The translations under genes were made by a program, and so were the position numbers. From Desulfovibrio sp. (GTDB lineage Bacteria; Desulfobacterota; Desulfovibrionia; Desulfovibrionales; Desulfovibrionaceae), in contig NZ_JAHZAA010000032.1 of the NCBI RefSeq assembly GCF_019424165.1, positions 3,495 through 28,998 on the forward strand: a stretch of DNA of 25,504 nt. Reading direction: 5' to 3'. The stretch's first letter is position 1. Every line of letters begins with the position of its first letter. This document shows positions 1-6,588 of this stretch, in pieces. The notes under the pieces were generated by a model, which was given only the letters and a program-made list of their open reading frames with translations, ran no database searches and was not told where the DNA came from.

Positions 1-1409
1 CGGCCGCCAAGGCCGACCCCAAGGCAACGTCCGAGCTGGCGCAAAAACTGTCGCCCTGGCCCAATTCTTCGCCGGGCTACTTCAAGTCGGTTAAAGACAA
101 GCTGCTCACGCTCATCAATTCCAACCAGCTTGGCATCTTTACCAACGGCTACTGGGGCCACCCCGCCTACAAGCTCTCGCCCGAAGCCAACCTTATGGTG
201 GTCGCCCACTATATCGAGGCTCTGGATTTCCAGAAAGACGTGGTGCACATCCACACCATTTTCGGCGGCAAAAACCCCCATCCCAACTGGCTGGTGGGCG
301 GCGTTCCCTGCTCGCTCAACATTGACGGTGTGGGCGCGGCCGATGTCATCAATCAGGAACGCCTGGACTTCGTGCTTCAGGTCATCGAGCGCTGCCGCAC
401 CTTTGCCCAGCAGGTGGTCATTCCCGACACACTGGCCTTGGCCGGCTTTTACGGCGACTGGCTCAATATCGGCGGAGGCCTGTCCAAACTCTCGGTACTG
501 GCCTACGGCGGTATCCCCGACATTGCCAACGACTATACCGAAAACAGCCTGCTCATGCCTCCCGGAGCCATCATCAACGGCAACTTCAATGAAGTGCTGC
601 CCGTGAGCCTGACCAATCCCGAAGAAATCCAGGAAACCGTCAACCATTCCTGGTACAAGCCCTACCCCGCCGGAAAAGCCGGTCTGCACCCCTGGGAGGG
701 CATTACCGAGCCGCATTACAATCCCGGCCCCAATATCAAGGGTACGCCCACAGACCTCAAGCAGGTGGATGAACGGGACCGCTACTCCTGGCTCAAGACG
801 CCCCTGTGGCGCGGCCACCAGATGGAGGTCGGCCCCCTGGCCCGCGTACTCATCGGCTACGCCCGCAAAAATGACGACATCAAGGGTCTTGTGGACGACT
901 TCCTGGGCCGCGCAGGCGGTGTGCCTGTTACGGTGTTGCAATCCACACTGGGGCGTATAGCCGCCCGCTCTCTGGAGCTGGCATGGTCTGCTGAAAAAAT
1001 GCGCTATTTTTACGATCGCCTTATCACCAACCTCAAGAACGGCGTCCGCGCCACAGCCAATACCACCAAGTGGAAGCCCGAATCCTGGCCTGCCGGCGAA
1101 CTGCGGGGAGTGGGCTTTACCGAGGCCCCGCGCGGCGCTCTCGGGCACTGGGTTAAAATCAAGGACAGAAAGATCGAAAATTACCAGTGCGTGGTCCCCA
1201 CCACCTGGAACGGCGCGCCGCGCAGCCCCGACGGGCAGTTGAGCGCGTACGAGGCCTCGCTGATGAATACCCGCATGGCCATACCAGAGCAGCCGCTGGA
1301 AATCCTGCGCACCCTGCACAGCTTTGATCCCTGCCTTGCCTGCTCGACCCATATTATTGGCCCCGATGGCAAGGACCTGCTCACTGTGCGCATGGACAGG
1401 GGCATGTAG
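1..1409 (+). CDS. hyaB: [NiFe]-hydrogenase large (catalytic) subunit, 5' end outside window
   Basis: This is the C-terminal part (about 469 residues) of the nickel-containing catalytic subunit of a group 1 uptake hydrogenase, which oxidises H2 and carries the NiFe site. The reading frame is open from base 3, so the gene starts upstream; the N-terminal Cys-x-x-Cys pair of nickel ligands is not in view. The C-terminal nickel motif DPCLACSTH is complete (codons at 1326-1352), with Cys and not Sec at the ligand positions. It is followed by an 18-residue tail that the maturation endopeptidase should remove after the His. A cytochrome b gene and a maturation protease gene follow, the arrangement of E. 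coli Hya and the Wolinella hydrogenase rather than a soluble HynAB pair. The symbol is by analogy; hynA/hydB names are also used for relatives. The family is certain, the subgroup is inferred. Confidence 0.95.
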   Translation, partial: AAKADPKATSELAQKLSPWPNSSPGYFKSVKDKLLTLINSNQLGIFTNGYWGHPAYKLSPEANLMVVAHYIEALDFQKDVVHIHTIFGGKNPHPNWLVGGVPCSLNIDGVGAADVINQERLDFVLQVIERCRTFAQQVVIPDTLALAGFYGDWLNIGGGLSKLSVLAYGGIPDIANDYTENSLLMPPGAIINGNFNEVLPVSLTNPEEIQETVNHSWYKPYPAGKAGLHPWEGITEPHYNPGPNIKGTPTDLKQVDERDRYSWLKTPLWRGHQMEVGPLARVLIGYARKNDDIKGLVDDFLGRAGGVPVTVLQSTLGRIAARSLELAWSAEKMRYFYDRLITNLKNGVRATANTTKWKPESWPAGELRGVGFTEAPRGALGHWVKIKDRKIENYQCVVPTTWNGAPRSPDGQLSAYEASLMNTRMAIPEQPLEILRTLHSFDPCLACSTHIIGPDGKDLLTVRMDRGM

Positions 1410-1462
1410 CTCCGGCCCCGCTGACGCCCGGCGCGCACGCGCCCCAAGCGTAGGAGAATGAT

Positions 1463-2167
1463 ATGAGCGATACAAGACAAGGCACGCCCGAAGTCCCCAT
1501 GGGCAAAAGCATCTATGTGTACCAGTTGCCCATACGCATCTGGCACTGGGTCATGGTGGCCTGCGTGAGCGTGCTCATCATTACCGGTTACATCATAGGC
1601 AAACCCTGGCTGTCCGTAGCCGGAACGTCAGCCTATGACACCTTTTATATGGGCTACACCCGCATGGCGCATTTCATTGCGGGTTTTATTCTCATCATCT
1701 CTACAGTATTGCGCTACCTCTACGGCATTATCGGCAACCGCTACTCGCGCGAGCTGATTATTCTGCCCGTCTGGAGCAAAGCCTGGTGGAACGACCTGTG
1801 GCACGACATCCGCTGGTATCTCTTTCTCGATAAAGAACCGCGCGCCCATGTGGGGCATAACCCGCTGGCCCAGGCAGGCATGGCTGTGGGCATGGTTTTC
1901 ATGCTCGTGATCATGCTTACCGGCCTTGGCATGTATGCAGAGAGCAGCAGCCTGGCCTTCTTCAAACCGTTCCGCGTTGTGCTGGACTTCGCCTACTGGA
2001 TAGGCGGCAACGGTCAGGAACTGCGCAGCCTGCACAGACTGGGCATGCTGCTTCTGGTCACCTTTGTAACTGTGCATATATACATGGTTATTCGTGAAGA
2101 AATCATGGGTAAGACCACCCTTGTCTCCACCATGTTCAGTGGCTACAGAGAGCGGCGCAAACCCTAG
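1463..2167 (+). CDS. hyaC: Ni/Fe-hydrogenase b-type cytochrome subunit
   Basis: A 234-residue integral membrane dihaem cytochrome b that anchors the hydrogenase and passes its electrons to the quinone pool. Four hydrophobic segments are visible (about residues 28-47, 66-90, 137-157 and 189-210). Candidate haem-ligand histidines sit in or next to them: H28 in the IRIWHW motif, H70 in MAHFIAG, H191 in SLHRLG and H205 in TVHIYM. This matches the HyaC/HydC family in length and pattern. The ATG start is supported by AGGAG at 1452-1456, six bases upstream. It lies 53 bp after the large subunit, so the two are almost certainly cotranscribed. Its TAG stop is the first three bases of a 151-bp palindromic element. 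Confidence 0.93.
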   Translation: MSDTRQGTPEVPMGKSIYVYQLPIRIWHWVMVACVSVLIITGYIIGKPWLSVAGTSAYDTFYMGYTRMAHFIAGFILIISTVLRYLYGIIGNRYSRELIILPVWSKAWWNDLWHDIRWYLFLDKEPRAHVGHNPLAQAGMAVGMVFMLVIMLTGLGMYAESSSLAFFKPFRVVLDFAYWIGGNGQELRSLHRLGMLLLVTFVTVHIYMVIREEIMGKTTLVSTMFSGYRERRKP

Positions 2168-2315
2168 AACATTTTAACTTTGAAAAAGTTTAAATGCTCT
2201 ACCACTGCACAAGAGTGCAGCGCGCCGTAGCACGGCGTGGATTCTGCCGAAAATCGCACTTTTCGGCAGAATGAAAACTTTGAAATGTAAAGCATTTCAA
2301 AGTTAATCTGCTCTA
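2165..2315 (+). repeat. Palindromic intergenic element R1 (151 bp)
   Basis: The element begins at the TAG stop codon of the cytochrome b gene and is almost entirely foldable. Its ends are imperfect inverted repeats: 18 of 21 positions match between 2164-2184 and the complement of 2296-2316. Inside are perfect stems CTGCAC/GTGCAG (2205-2220), CGCCG/CGGCG (2223-2237), ATTCTGCCGAAAA with its complement (2241-2253 and 2260-2272) and AACTTTGAAATG with its complement (2276-2287 and 2293-2304). The left end TAGAACATTTTAAC and the right end TGCTCTA match three other elements in this window (5434-5578, 15937-16084, 24743-24883). It could be a MITE or a REP-like 3' end element; no transposase is nearby. 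Confidence 0.7.
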
Positions 2316-2339
2316 GGACCGTATCAGGCACGACAACAG

Positions 2340-2388
2340 GGCGGCTTCACTTCAGTGGGGCCGCCTTCTGCTTGCAGGCCCGGCCTGC
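2340..2388 (+). terminator. Two tandem hairpins before the hydrogenase protease gene
   Basis: GGCGGC (2340-2345) pairs with GCCGCC (2360-2365), and CACT/AGTG pairs inside it. TTCTGCTT follows, so this could be a weak intrinsic terminator or attenuator. A second perfect hairpin, GCAGGC-ccg-GCCTGC, lies at 2374-2388, about 20 bases before the next start codon. Together they could lower expression of the protease relative to the structural subunits. The T-tract is poor, so termination is uncertain. Confidence 0.45.
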
Positions 2389-2408
2389 CTACAAAAACAG
2401 GATCTCTC

Positions 2409-2942
2409 ATGGAAGCAGTAATTATCATCGGCCTTGGCAATATTCTTTACGGTGACGAGGGCTACGGCGTCAGACTGGCGCAAAGGCTCTATTCCCGCTG
2501 GGATTTTCCCGGCAATGCAGAAGTGGTGGACGGCGGTACACAGGGGCAGACGCTGCTGACCTACGTAGAACGCGCAGACAGGCTGCTGGTGCTGGATGCA
2601 GTGGACTTTGGCCTTGAACCGGGAGAGATGGTCCTGCGTGAGCAGATGCCCGCCTACCTTACCGCACAAAAAATAGGCCCACACCAGAACAGTTTTTCCG
2701 AAGTTCTTGGTCTGGCGACCCTGCGCGGCAACATGCCGGAGCATTGCGCGCTTATCGGCGTGCAGCCTGCGGCCATGACCCTGGGCGCGGCCCTTTCCCC
2801 GGCGGTGGCCCGTTGCATGGACAAAGGAGAAGCCATGACGCTGGACGTTCTGCGCCAGTGGGGTGTGCATCCCACGCGGCGCGACGAACCGCGCCATTTA
2901 TCCGCCTCTGCGCTGGATGCCCTGCTGCTGGCGGAACAGTAA
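2409..2942 (+). CDS. hyaD: Hydrogenase maturation endopeptidase (HyaD/HynC/HoxM family)
   Basis: A 177-residue cytoplasmic endopeptidase expected to remove the C-terminal tail of the hydrogenase large subunit after nickel insertion, closing the active site. The family fold is recognisable from the N-terminal GLGN-x4-DE motif. The three metal-binding residues known from E. coli HybD have counterparts at E17 (YGDEG), D63 (LVLDAVD) and H92 (GPHQ). The ATG at 2409 was chosen because it places the GLGN motif at the usual distance from the N-terminus; an upstream in-frame start would add 18 residues with no family resemblance. The Shine-Dalgarno site is weak (AGGA about seven bases upstream). A 241-bp spacer with an element and hairpins separates it from the cytochrome gene, so it may be expressed at a lower level than the subunits. 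Confidence 0.92.
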   Translation: MEAVIIIGLGNILYGDEGYGVRLAQRLYSRWDFPGNAEVVDGGTQGQTLLTYVERADRLLVLDAVDFGLEPGEMVLREQMPAYLTAQKIGPHQNSFSEVLGLATLRGNMPEHCALIGVQPAAMTLGAALSPAVARCMDKGEAMTLDVLRQWGVHPTRRDEPRHLSASALDALLLAEQ

Positions 2943-3186
2943 GCGTTTAAAATGCGTTGTGTGGGCCTTTTGCAAAAAGGCCCACACACACGACCACGCT
3001 CCGCCCGCAAAAACCTTTATTGAGGTTTCACCCAGTTGCAGAAACTCTCCTGATCTGAGACGGAACAGCAGAAGCCGTGCCTTCCAGACGTAAACTGCTT
3101 CAAAAAGGCAATCTGCTCAAAATTCAAGAACCAGACTGTCACATGTCTGCCCCCCCCACAACAATACCCAAGCGCAATCATGCAAA
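2943..3186. other. Convergent intergenic region between hydrogenase protease and dnaA-like gene
   Basis: No gene is seen. At 2958-2988 there is a perfect 14-bp stem (TGTGTGGGCCTTTT / AAAAGGCCCACACA) with a three-base loop. It lies 15 bases after the protease stop and is probably the 3' end structure of the hydrogenase operon, although no T-tract follows it. The string AATCTGCTC at 3109-3117 resembles the right end of element R1, so a decayed copy may have been present; this is weak. Confidence 0.5.
2958..2988 (+). terminator. Strong hairpin after the hydrogenase operon
   Basis: A 14-bp perfect stem with a GCA loop; both strands have T-rich runs inside the stem rather than after it. Its position 15 bases after the stop codon suggests transcript end formation or 3' protection. 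It lacks the U-tract of a classical intrinsic terminator. Confidence 0.5.
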
Positions 3187-3216
3187 AGCGGCCCGGTCTT
3201 TGAAAACCGGGCCGCT
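3183..3216 (-). terminator. Intrinsic terminator of the dnaA-like gene
   Basis: On the minus strand AGCGGCCCGGT pairs with ACCGGGCCGCT across an eight-base loop (3187-3216), and TTTT follows immediately (3183-3186). It starts 26 bases downstream of the dnaA-like stop codon, as expected for its terminator. Confidence 0.75.
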
Positions 3217-3241
3217 CATTTGCGATATGGGCAATAAAGCT

Positions 3242-4690
3242 CTACATGGGGCGTTCAGCCAACCCGGCATTGCGCTCAATAAGCGATACGGCGCGAGCGA
3301 TACGGCGGCCCTCAGTGGACTCTCTGGACAGTTCACGCTCAAGCGAAGTAATGCCCTTGATGACGGTGGAATGACGGCGATTGAATTTTTCACCGATTTC
3401 TTCCAGGGTCATCTCCGTATGTTTGCGGGCCAGATAGAATGCGGTGTTGCGTCCGACCACACATTCCTTGCGGCGTGAGCGCGAAGCCAGCTGGCGCTCG
3501 TTAAGGCCGTAACTTTCGCAAACAAGGCGCAGGATTGTGGAAAAGTCGGGTCCACAAGCCACGTCAGCGTACTGGCTCAAAACTTCCATGGCCAGATCAA
3601 CATTCAACCCACAGTTCAGCAGGCGGGCCTTGAAGATAAGGCTGTTGAGGCAGGATTCCATCTGGCGCACGTCGCCCGTCAGGCGGCTGGCGAGCAGGTC
3701 ACAGACCGAGTCGGGCAAAAGCACCTGAAATGTTCTGGCCTTGCGCCCAAGAATATCACAGCGCATGTCCTTGGTAGGTCGGCCCATGTCGGTCAGAATG
3801 CCGGAGCAGAAATGCGACACAAGCTGGCTGTCCACTTTTTGCAGTTCGCGCGGTGAAAAAGAAGAGGTAAAAATGGCGCGGCCGCCTTTGGCCTGAAGGC
3901 TTTTAACAACAGCCAGGGCCATATCCTGCATTTTTTCCTTACCCTGGAAAAAGTGCACGTCTTCCATCAGGAGCACATCCAGTTCACGGAAGCGGGCCTT
4001 AAAGCCTTCAATGTCTTGCGCCCGCAAGGCCGTGACAAAACGCGAGGCAAATTCTTCGGCTGTAAGATAGCCCACGCGGGCATTGGTGCCTTCTTCGCTG
4101 ATGGCGCGCCCCACGGCCTGGGCCAGATGCGTTTTGCCCAGCCCCGAAGTGGAATTTACAAAAAGGGTGCGCACACAGCCACTGCTGCGGCTCACATCCT
4201 GCGCGGCGGCAACAGCCATATTGTTGGTGGGCCCTACCACAAAATCGGCAAAGGAGTATCGCCAATTTTGCATATCACGATACACGGCTACAGACGCAAG
4301 CGGCAGAGATGCCTGGCGCGGCACCCGGGCCGGAGCCATAAAAGACGCAACGGCAGAAGGCGCAGAAGCTGAGGCATCAGCTTTAGCAGCAGGTCTTTTT
4401 TGCATACTACTTTGTTTTTCTTCAACAATCTCTACGTCTGCACTTTGCCCGGCTGCCTCGATACGCACATCGACCTGCTCCGGCTCAAGGCCGAGAACAG
4501 GCGCGGCAGCCTCACGCAATGAGGCAAGCATCATGCTTTCCAGCCTGCCAGCCACGTAAGCGTTGGGTGCCACAAGGTGCAGCCCGCCTTCATGAACAGT
4601 AGCGTGCAGAGGAGCAATCCAAACCTTGAAAAGGCCGGATTTAAGCATTTTTTTGAGATTTTCAGAAATTTCAGCCCATTTATCTCGCAT
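3242..4690 (-). CDS. DnaA paralogue (replication-initiator-like AAA+ protein)
   Basis: A 482-residue protein with the full DnaA layout: domain I (about 1-80), a short low-complexity linker (85-130), an AAA+ domain (about 140-370) and a C-terminal helix-turn-helix domain IV (380-470). Walker A reads STSGLGKTH (K186), Walker B LLMEDVHFF (E243, D244), sensor II retains Arg (R342 in GDVRQME), and the DNA-binding signature region reads FNRRHSTV, diverged from the usual GGRDHTTV. In box VII, the E. coli motif RLKSRF corresponds here to QLVSHF, so the R281 and R285 (arginine finger) positions are Gln and His. It is therefore a divergent second DnaA rather than a standard initiator; D. vulgaris also carries two dnaA genes. 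The ATG at 4690 was chosen because domain I begins there; a TTG at 4774 with AGGA seven bases upstream would add 28 residues and is a real alternative. No dnaN or recF is adjacent. Confidence 0.85.
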   Translation of the reverse strand: MRDKWAEISENLKKMLKSGLFKVWIAPLHATVHEGGLHLVAPNAYVAGRLESMMLASLREAAAPVLGLEPEQVDVRIEAAGQSADVEIVEEKQSSMQKRPAAKADASASAPSAVASFMAPARVPRQASLPLASVAVYRDMQNWRYSFADFVVGPTNNMAVAAAQDVSRSSGCVRTLFVNSTSGLGKTHLAQAVGRAISEEGTNARVGYLTAEEFASRFVTALRAQDIEGFKARFRELDVLLMEDVHFFQGKEKMQDMALAVVKSLQAKGGRAIFTSSFSPRELQKVDSQLVSHFCSGILTDMGRPTKDMRCDILGRKARTFQVLLPDSVCDLLASRLTGDVRQMESCLNSLIFKARLLNCGLNVDLAMEVLSQYADVACGPDFSTILRLVCESYGLNERQLASRSRRKECVVGRNTAFYLARKHTEMTLEEIGEKFNRRHSTVIKGITSLERELSRESTEGRRIARAVSLIERNAGLAERPM

Positions 4691-5011
4691 GCCGCCTTGT
4701 AGCCCAAAATCCGGGCGGCGGGCAATTGATGAATAAAGGCTGTTTGGGGCGGAGGCGGCTTTTGCTTTCCCCAATTGCCATTCCTGTTAATTGTCAGAAA
4801 TGTTTTATTTTTTTCTATTTGACAGCCCGTGTGGCCGCCCTGAAAAGCCTTAGCCCGTAAGGAGCGGGATAATAGACTTTATTATATGCACAAAATAACA
4901 TTATTTTATCAACAAATTTAAAACATGTTTACTCCGTTTTTCTCATGTATGCTCCATTTTTTATCCATGCACGCCAAAAGTTCCGAACTATAAGGACGCA
5001 TTGATTGTCAA
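4691..5011. promoter_or_regulatory. AT-rich upstream region of the dnaA-like gene
   Basis: A strongly AT-rich stretch (about 4865-4985). On the minus strand there is a perfect -10 hexamer TATAAT (4881-4886); no good -35 stands 16-18 bp upstream of it. One 8-of-9 match to the DnaA box consensus TTATCCACA occurs as TTATCAACA at 4906-4914, where the -35 region would lie, and a weaker one, TTATCCATG, at 4961-4969. This suggests DnaA binding at this promoter, for example autoregulation. The calls rest on short motifs only. Confidence 0.4.
4881..4886 (-). promoter_or_regulatory. Candidate -10 box of the dnaA-like gene
   Basis: A perfect TATAAT on the minus strand, about 190 bases upstream of the ATG at 4690 and about 107 upstream of the alternative TTG. 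The nearest TTGATA is 20 bp upstream, too far for a standard spacer. Confidence 0.35.
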
Positions 5012-5014
5012 GGG

Positions 5015-5039
5015 GGAAAAAAGATTTTTTCCTTTTTTT
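5015..5039 (+). terminator. Poly-A/poly-T hairpin with T-tract
   Basis: GGAAAAAA (5015-5022) pairs with TTTTTTCC (5025-5032) and is followed by seven T. It has the form of an intrinsic terminator on the plus strand, but no plus-strand gene ends upstream of it. It may end an unrecognised transcript or insulate the divergent region. Confidence 0.3.
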
Positions 5040-5433
5040 CTCCCCTGCGTAAATCGGCCGCGCAAGGGCAAATACAGCGAGGCAACCGCAGACAGCACTC
5101 CATCCATATTCACAACAGGACGACCATCACTGCCTGCGTGCTTCAGCCGTCAGATGCCGTCCCTGCCCATACGCCACCTCTGGGGGCAACAACACCCCTG
5201 CCCTGCAAAAAACTGTTTTCAAGGTCCGGAAGAAGCAGAAACGACCTCTTGCCCGGCTTCTTCTCCAGCGCCCCGGCAAACAGGCTTACAGGCCTGCCTT
5301 GCCAACAGCAAAGAGCCTCCCGGGACAGTCCCGGAAGGCTCTTGATCTTTGCGCCTCAAGCAGCGCCATTTTATTCTTGGCTCCCACCGTCCACACAGGA
5401 CGGCGTGCATGAAGCCATGTACCGGCATTCAGC
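5033..5433. other. Non-coding interval, no recognised gene
   Basis: About 400 bases with open frames on both strands but no start with a Shine-Dalgarno site and no family resemblance in any translation. The only clear structure is a hairpin at 5312-5342: AGAGCCT-C-CCGGGA pairs with TCCCGG-A-AGGCTCT with one internal mismatch. On the minus strand TTTGCTGTT follows the stem, so a minus-strand small RNA ending here is possible. I do not recognise a known RNA family. Confidence 0.4.
5312..5342. terminator. Terminator-like hairpin in the non-coding interval
   Basis: A 14-position stem with a three-base loop and one C-A mismatch. T-rich sequence follows on both strands, TTTGCTGTT on minus and TTGATCTTT on plus. 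No adjacent gene explains it. Confidence 0.45.
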
Positions 5434-5578
5434 CAGAGCAAAATGCGTTACCAGTGCTCTGCAATTGCGCAGACAAGCATTCGCCACGAAGATGCGGGCG
5501 AGCTGGTTGCGCTGTTAAATACCGAAACGGGCGCCGCAAAAAATCTTGAAAACTCTGTTTTCAAGATAAAGCGTTCTA
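5434..5578 (-). repeat. Palindromic intergenic element R4 (145 bp)
   Basis: Read on the minus strand, it starts at the TAG stop codon of the outer-membrane protein gene with TAGAACGCTTTATC, close to the left end of R1 (TAGAACATTTTAAC). It then contains a left hairpin (5543-5567, also that gene's terminator) and ends in TGCTCTG, with a right hairpin whose arms are CAGAGCA (5434-5440) and TGCTCTG (5455-5461). Size, end motifs and two-hairpin layout match R1, R2 and R3, although the middle sequence does not. Confidence 0.5.
5537..5567 (-). terminator. Intrinsic terminator of the outer-membrane protein gene
   Basis: On the minus strand ATCTTGAAAAC pairs perfectly with GTTTTCAAGAT over a three-base loop (5543-5567), and a run of T follows it directly. 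It lies nine bases after the stop codon. It also forms the left hairpin of element R4. Confidence 0.85.
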
Positions 5579-6253
5579 GAAGCCGTAACGCAGGCCGATC
5601 ATAAATTCATTGTTGTAGGGACGGTTGCCCACTTCGTACTTGACGCCGCCCACAGTGGAGCTGACTTCGTTATAACCGAGGCCCACGAAGCGGTACGAAG
5701 CGTCAAGGGTGAAGCTTTCGTTGATGTCGTAAGACACACCGGCGCCCAGGTTCCAGGCAAAGTTGGTGAAGCGGTCGTCAGCTTCAAACTTGTTGCCGTC
5801 TTTGTCCTTGAAGGTGTAGCCGGTGTAGTTGAAGGCCAGGCCGAGACCGCCGCCCACGTAAGGGGTAAACGCGCTATCGTTGCGGAAGTCCCAGAAGAGG
5901 TTGGCGAACAGGGTGGAGTTATTCCAGACGCCCTTGACATCACGCAGGTTCGAGCCGCCGTCGCTCCAGCTTTTTTCGCTGTTGCCGCGCAGGGCGAATT
6001 CGATTTCAGCGCGCAGGGGCAACATCTGCTGGGGCCAGAAGTCATAGCCCAGGGCCATAGCGCCGCCAAGGGTGAACTGGTTGTAGTTGTCGACCCCGCT
6101 ACCGGCCAGACCACTGGAACGTTCCATCTGTCCGGTGCTCTGGATGCTCATAAGGAATTTGGGGGCCAGGTACATGCCGGTGCCTTCGGCAGCGGCCAGC
6201 CCGGGAAGGGCAAGCGAAAGGGCAAGCGCCATAGCGACTATAAAACGTTTCAT
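5576..6253 (-). CDS. Outer-membrane beta-barrel protein
   Basis: A 225-residue exported protein. Residues 1-22 form a signal peptide (basic MKR start, Ala/Leu-rich core, cleavage expected near GLAAA-E). The rest alternates hydrophobic and polar residues in amphipathic strands, has repeated glycine/aromatic pairs such as YVGGGLGLAFNY, and ends in RYGF, a terminal aromatic as needed for outer-membrane assembly. Length and pattern fit the small eight-stranded barrels of the OmpA/OmpW/Opa type (OMP_b-brl). No OmpA peptidoglycan-binding domain is present. The ATG at 6253 has a textbook AGGAGG six bases upstream; a start nine codons earlier lacks support. It is monocistronic, with its own terminator. 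The ligand or role cannot be told from the sequence. Confidence 0.88.
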   Translation of the reverse strand: MKRFIVAMALALSLALPGLAAAEGTGMYLAPKFLMSIQSTGQMERSSGLAGSGVDNYNQFTLGGAMALGYDFWPQQMLPLRAEIEFALRGNSEKSWSDGGSNLRDVKGVWNNSTLFANLFWDFRNDSAFTPYVGGGLGLAFNYTGYTFKDKDGNKFEADDRFTNFAWNLGAGVSYDINESFTLDASYRFVGLGYNEVSSTVGGVKYEVGNRPYNNEFMIGLRYGF

Positions 6254-6302
6254 GACAGTCCTCCTAGTACTTTCCCTCATTTTTTTTGCGAGGGCAGCCT
6301 CA

Positions 6303-6331
6303 AATCTGGTTTATTAGCTAGAAAATGTCAA
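6303..6331 (-). promoter_or_regulatory. Weak promoter candidate for the outer-membrane protein gene
   Basis: On the minus strand a perfect -35 TTGACA (6326-6331) stands 17 bp before CAGATT (6303-6308), a poor -10 (3 of 6). It would give a leader of about 45 bases. The surrounding AT-rich sequence offers no better pair. Confidence 0.3.
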
Positions 6332-6469
6332 TAAATTTTCTATAATTCCTCTCAAGTATACGCGCACATCAAGGATTTGCGGCCAGGCGCAGGGCCGCCA
6401 CGCGCACCTGATGAACACAAAATAAATTTGCAGAAAGAGCATTGAAAACAGTCAGGTGGAATGCAAAGG

Positions 6470-6499
6470 AAAAATAAAAAACCGGTTGTGAGAAACCGG
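6470..6499 (-). terminator. Intrinsic terminator of the acyltransferase operon
   Basis: On the minus strand CCGGTT pairs with AACCGG over a six-base loop (6482-6499) and is followed by a long T-rich run (TTTTTTATTTTT, ending about 6470). It lies about 90 bases after the stop at 6589. The remainder of the 6254-6588 interval holds no gene that I can support. Confidence 0.7.
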
Positions 6500-6588
6500 C
6501 CCAAGGGCGCATCAGCAAGGTGATTGCTTGGCGCAGGCATTTCGCGCACAGGGAAGACGCGGCCCCGTTGGCCGTGCTGCGGCATTTT

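Noticed and set aside
4866..5000. AT-rich block next to a dnaA-like gene as the chromosome origin
   Set aside because: There are only two weak DnaA-box-like sites, the adjacent DnaA is a divergent paralogue, and no dnaN, recF, gyrB or rpmH lies nearby.
5001..5345. Open frame of 114 codons on the plus strand starting with TTG
   Set aside because: There is no Shine-Dalgarno site, the composition is Pro/Ser/Cys-rich and random-looking, and its last codons run through a terminator-like stem.
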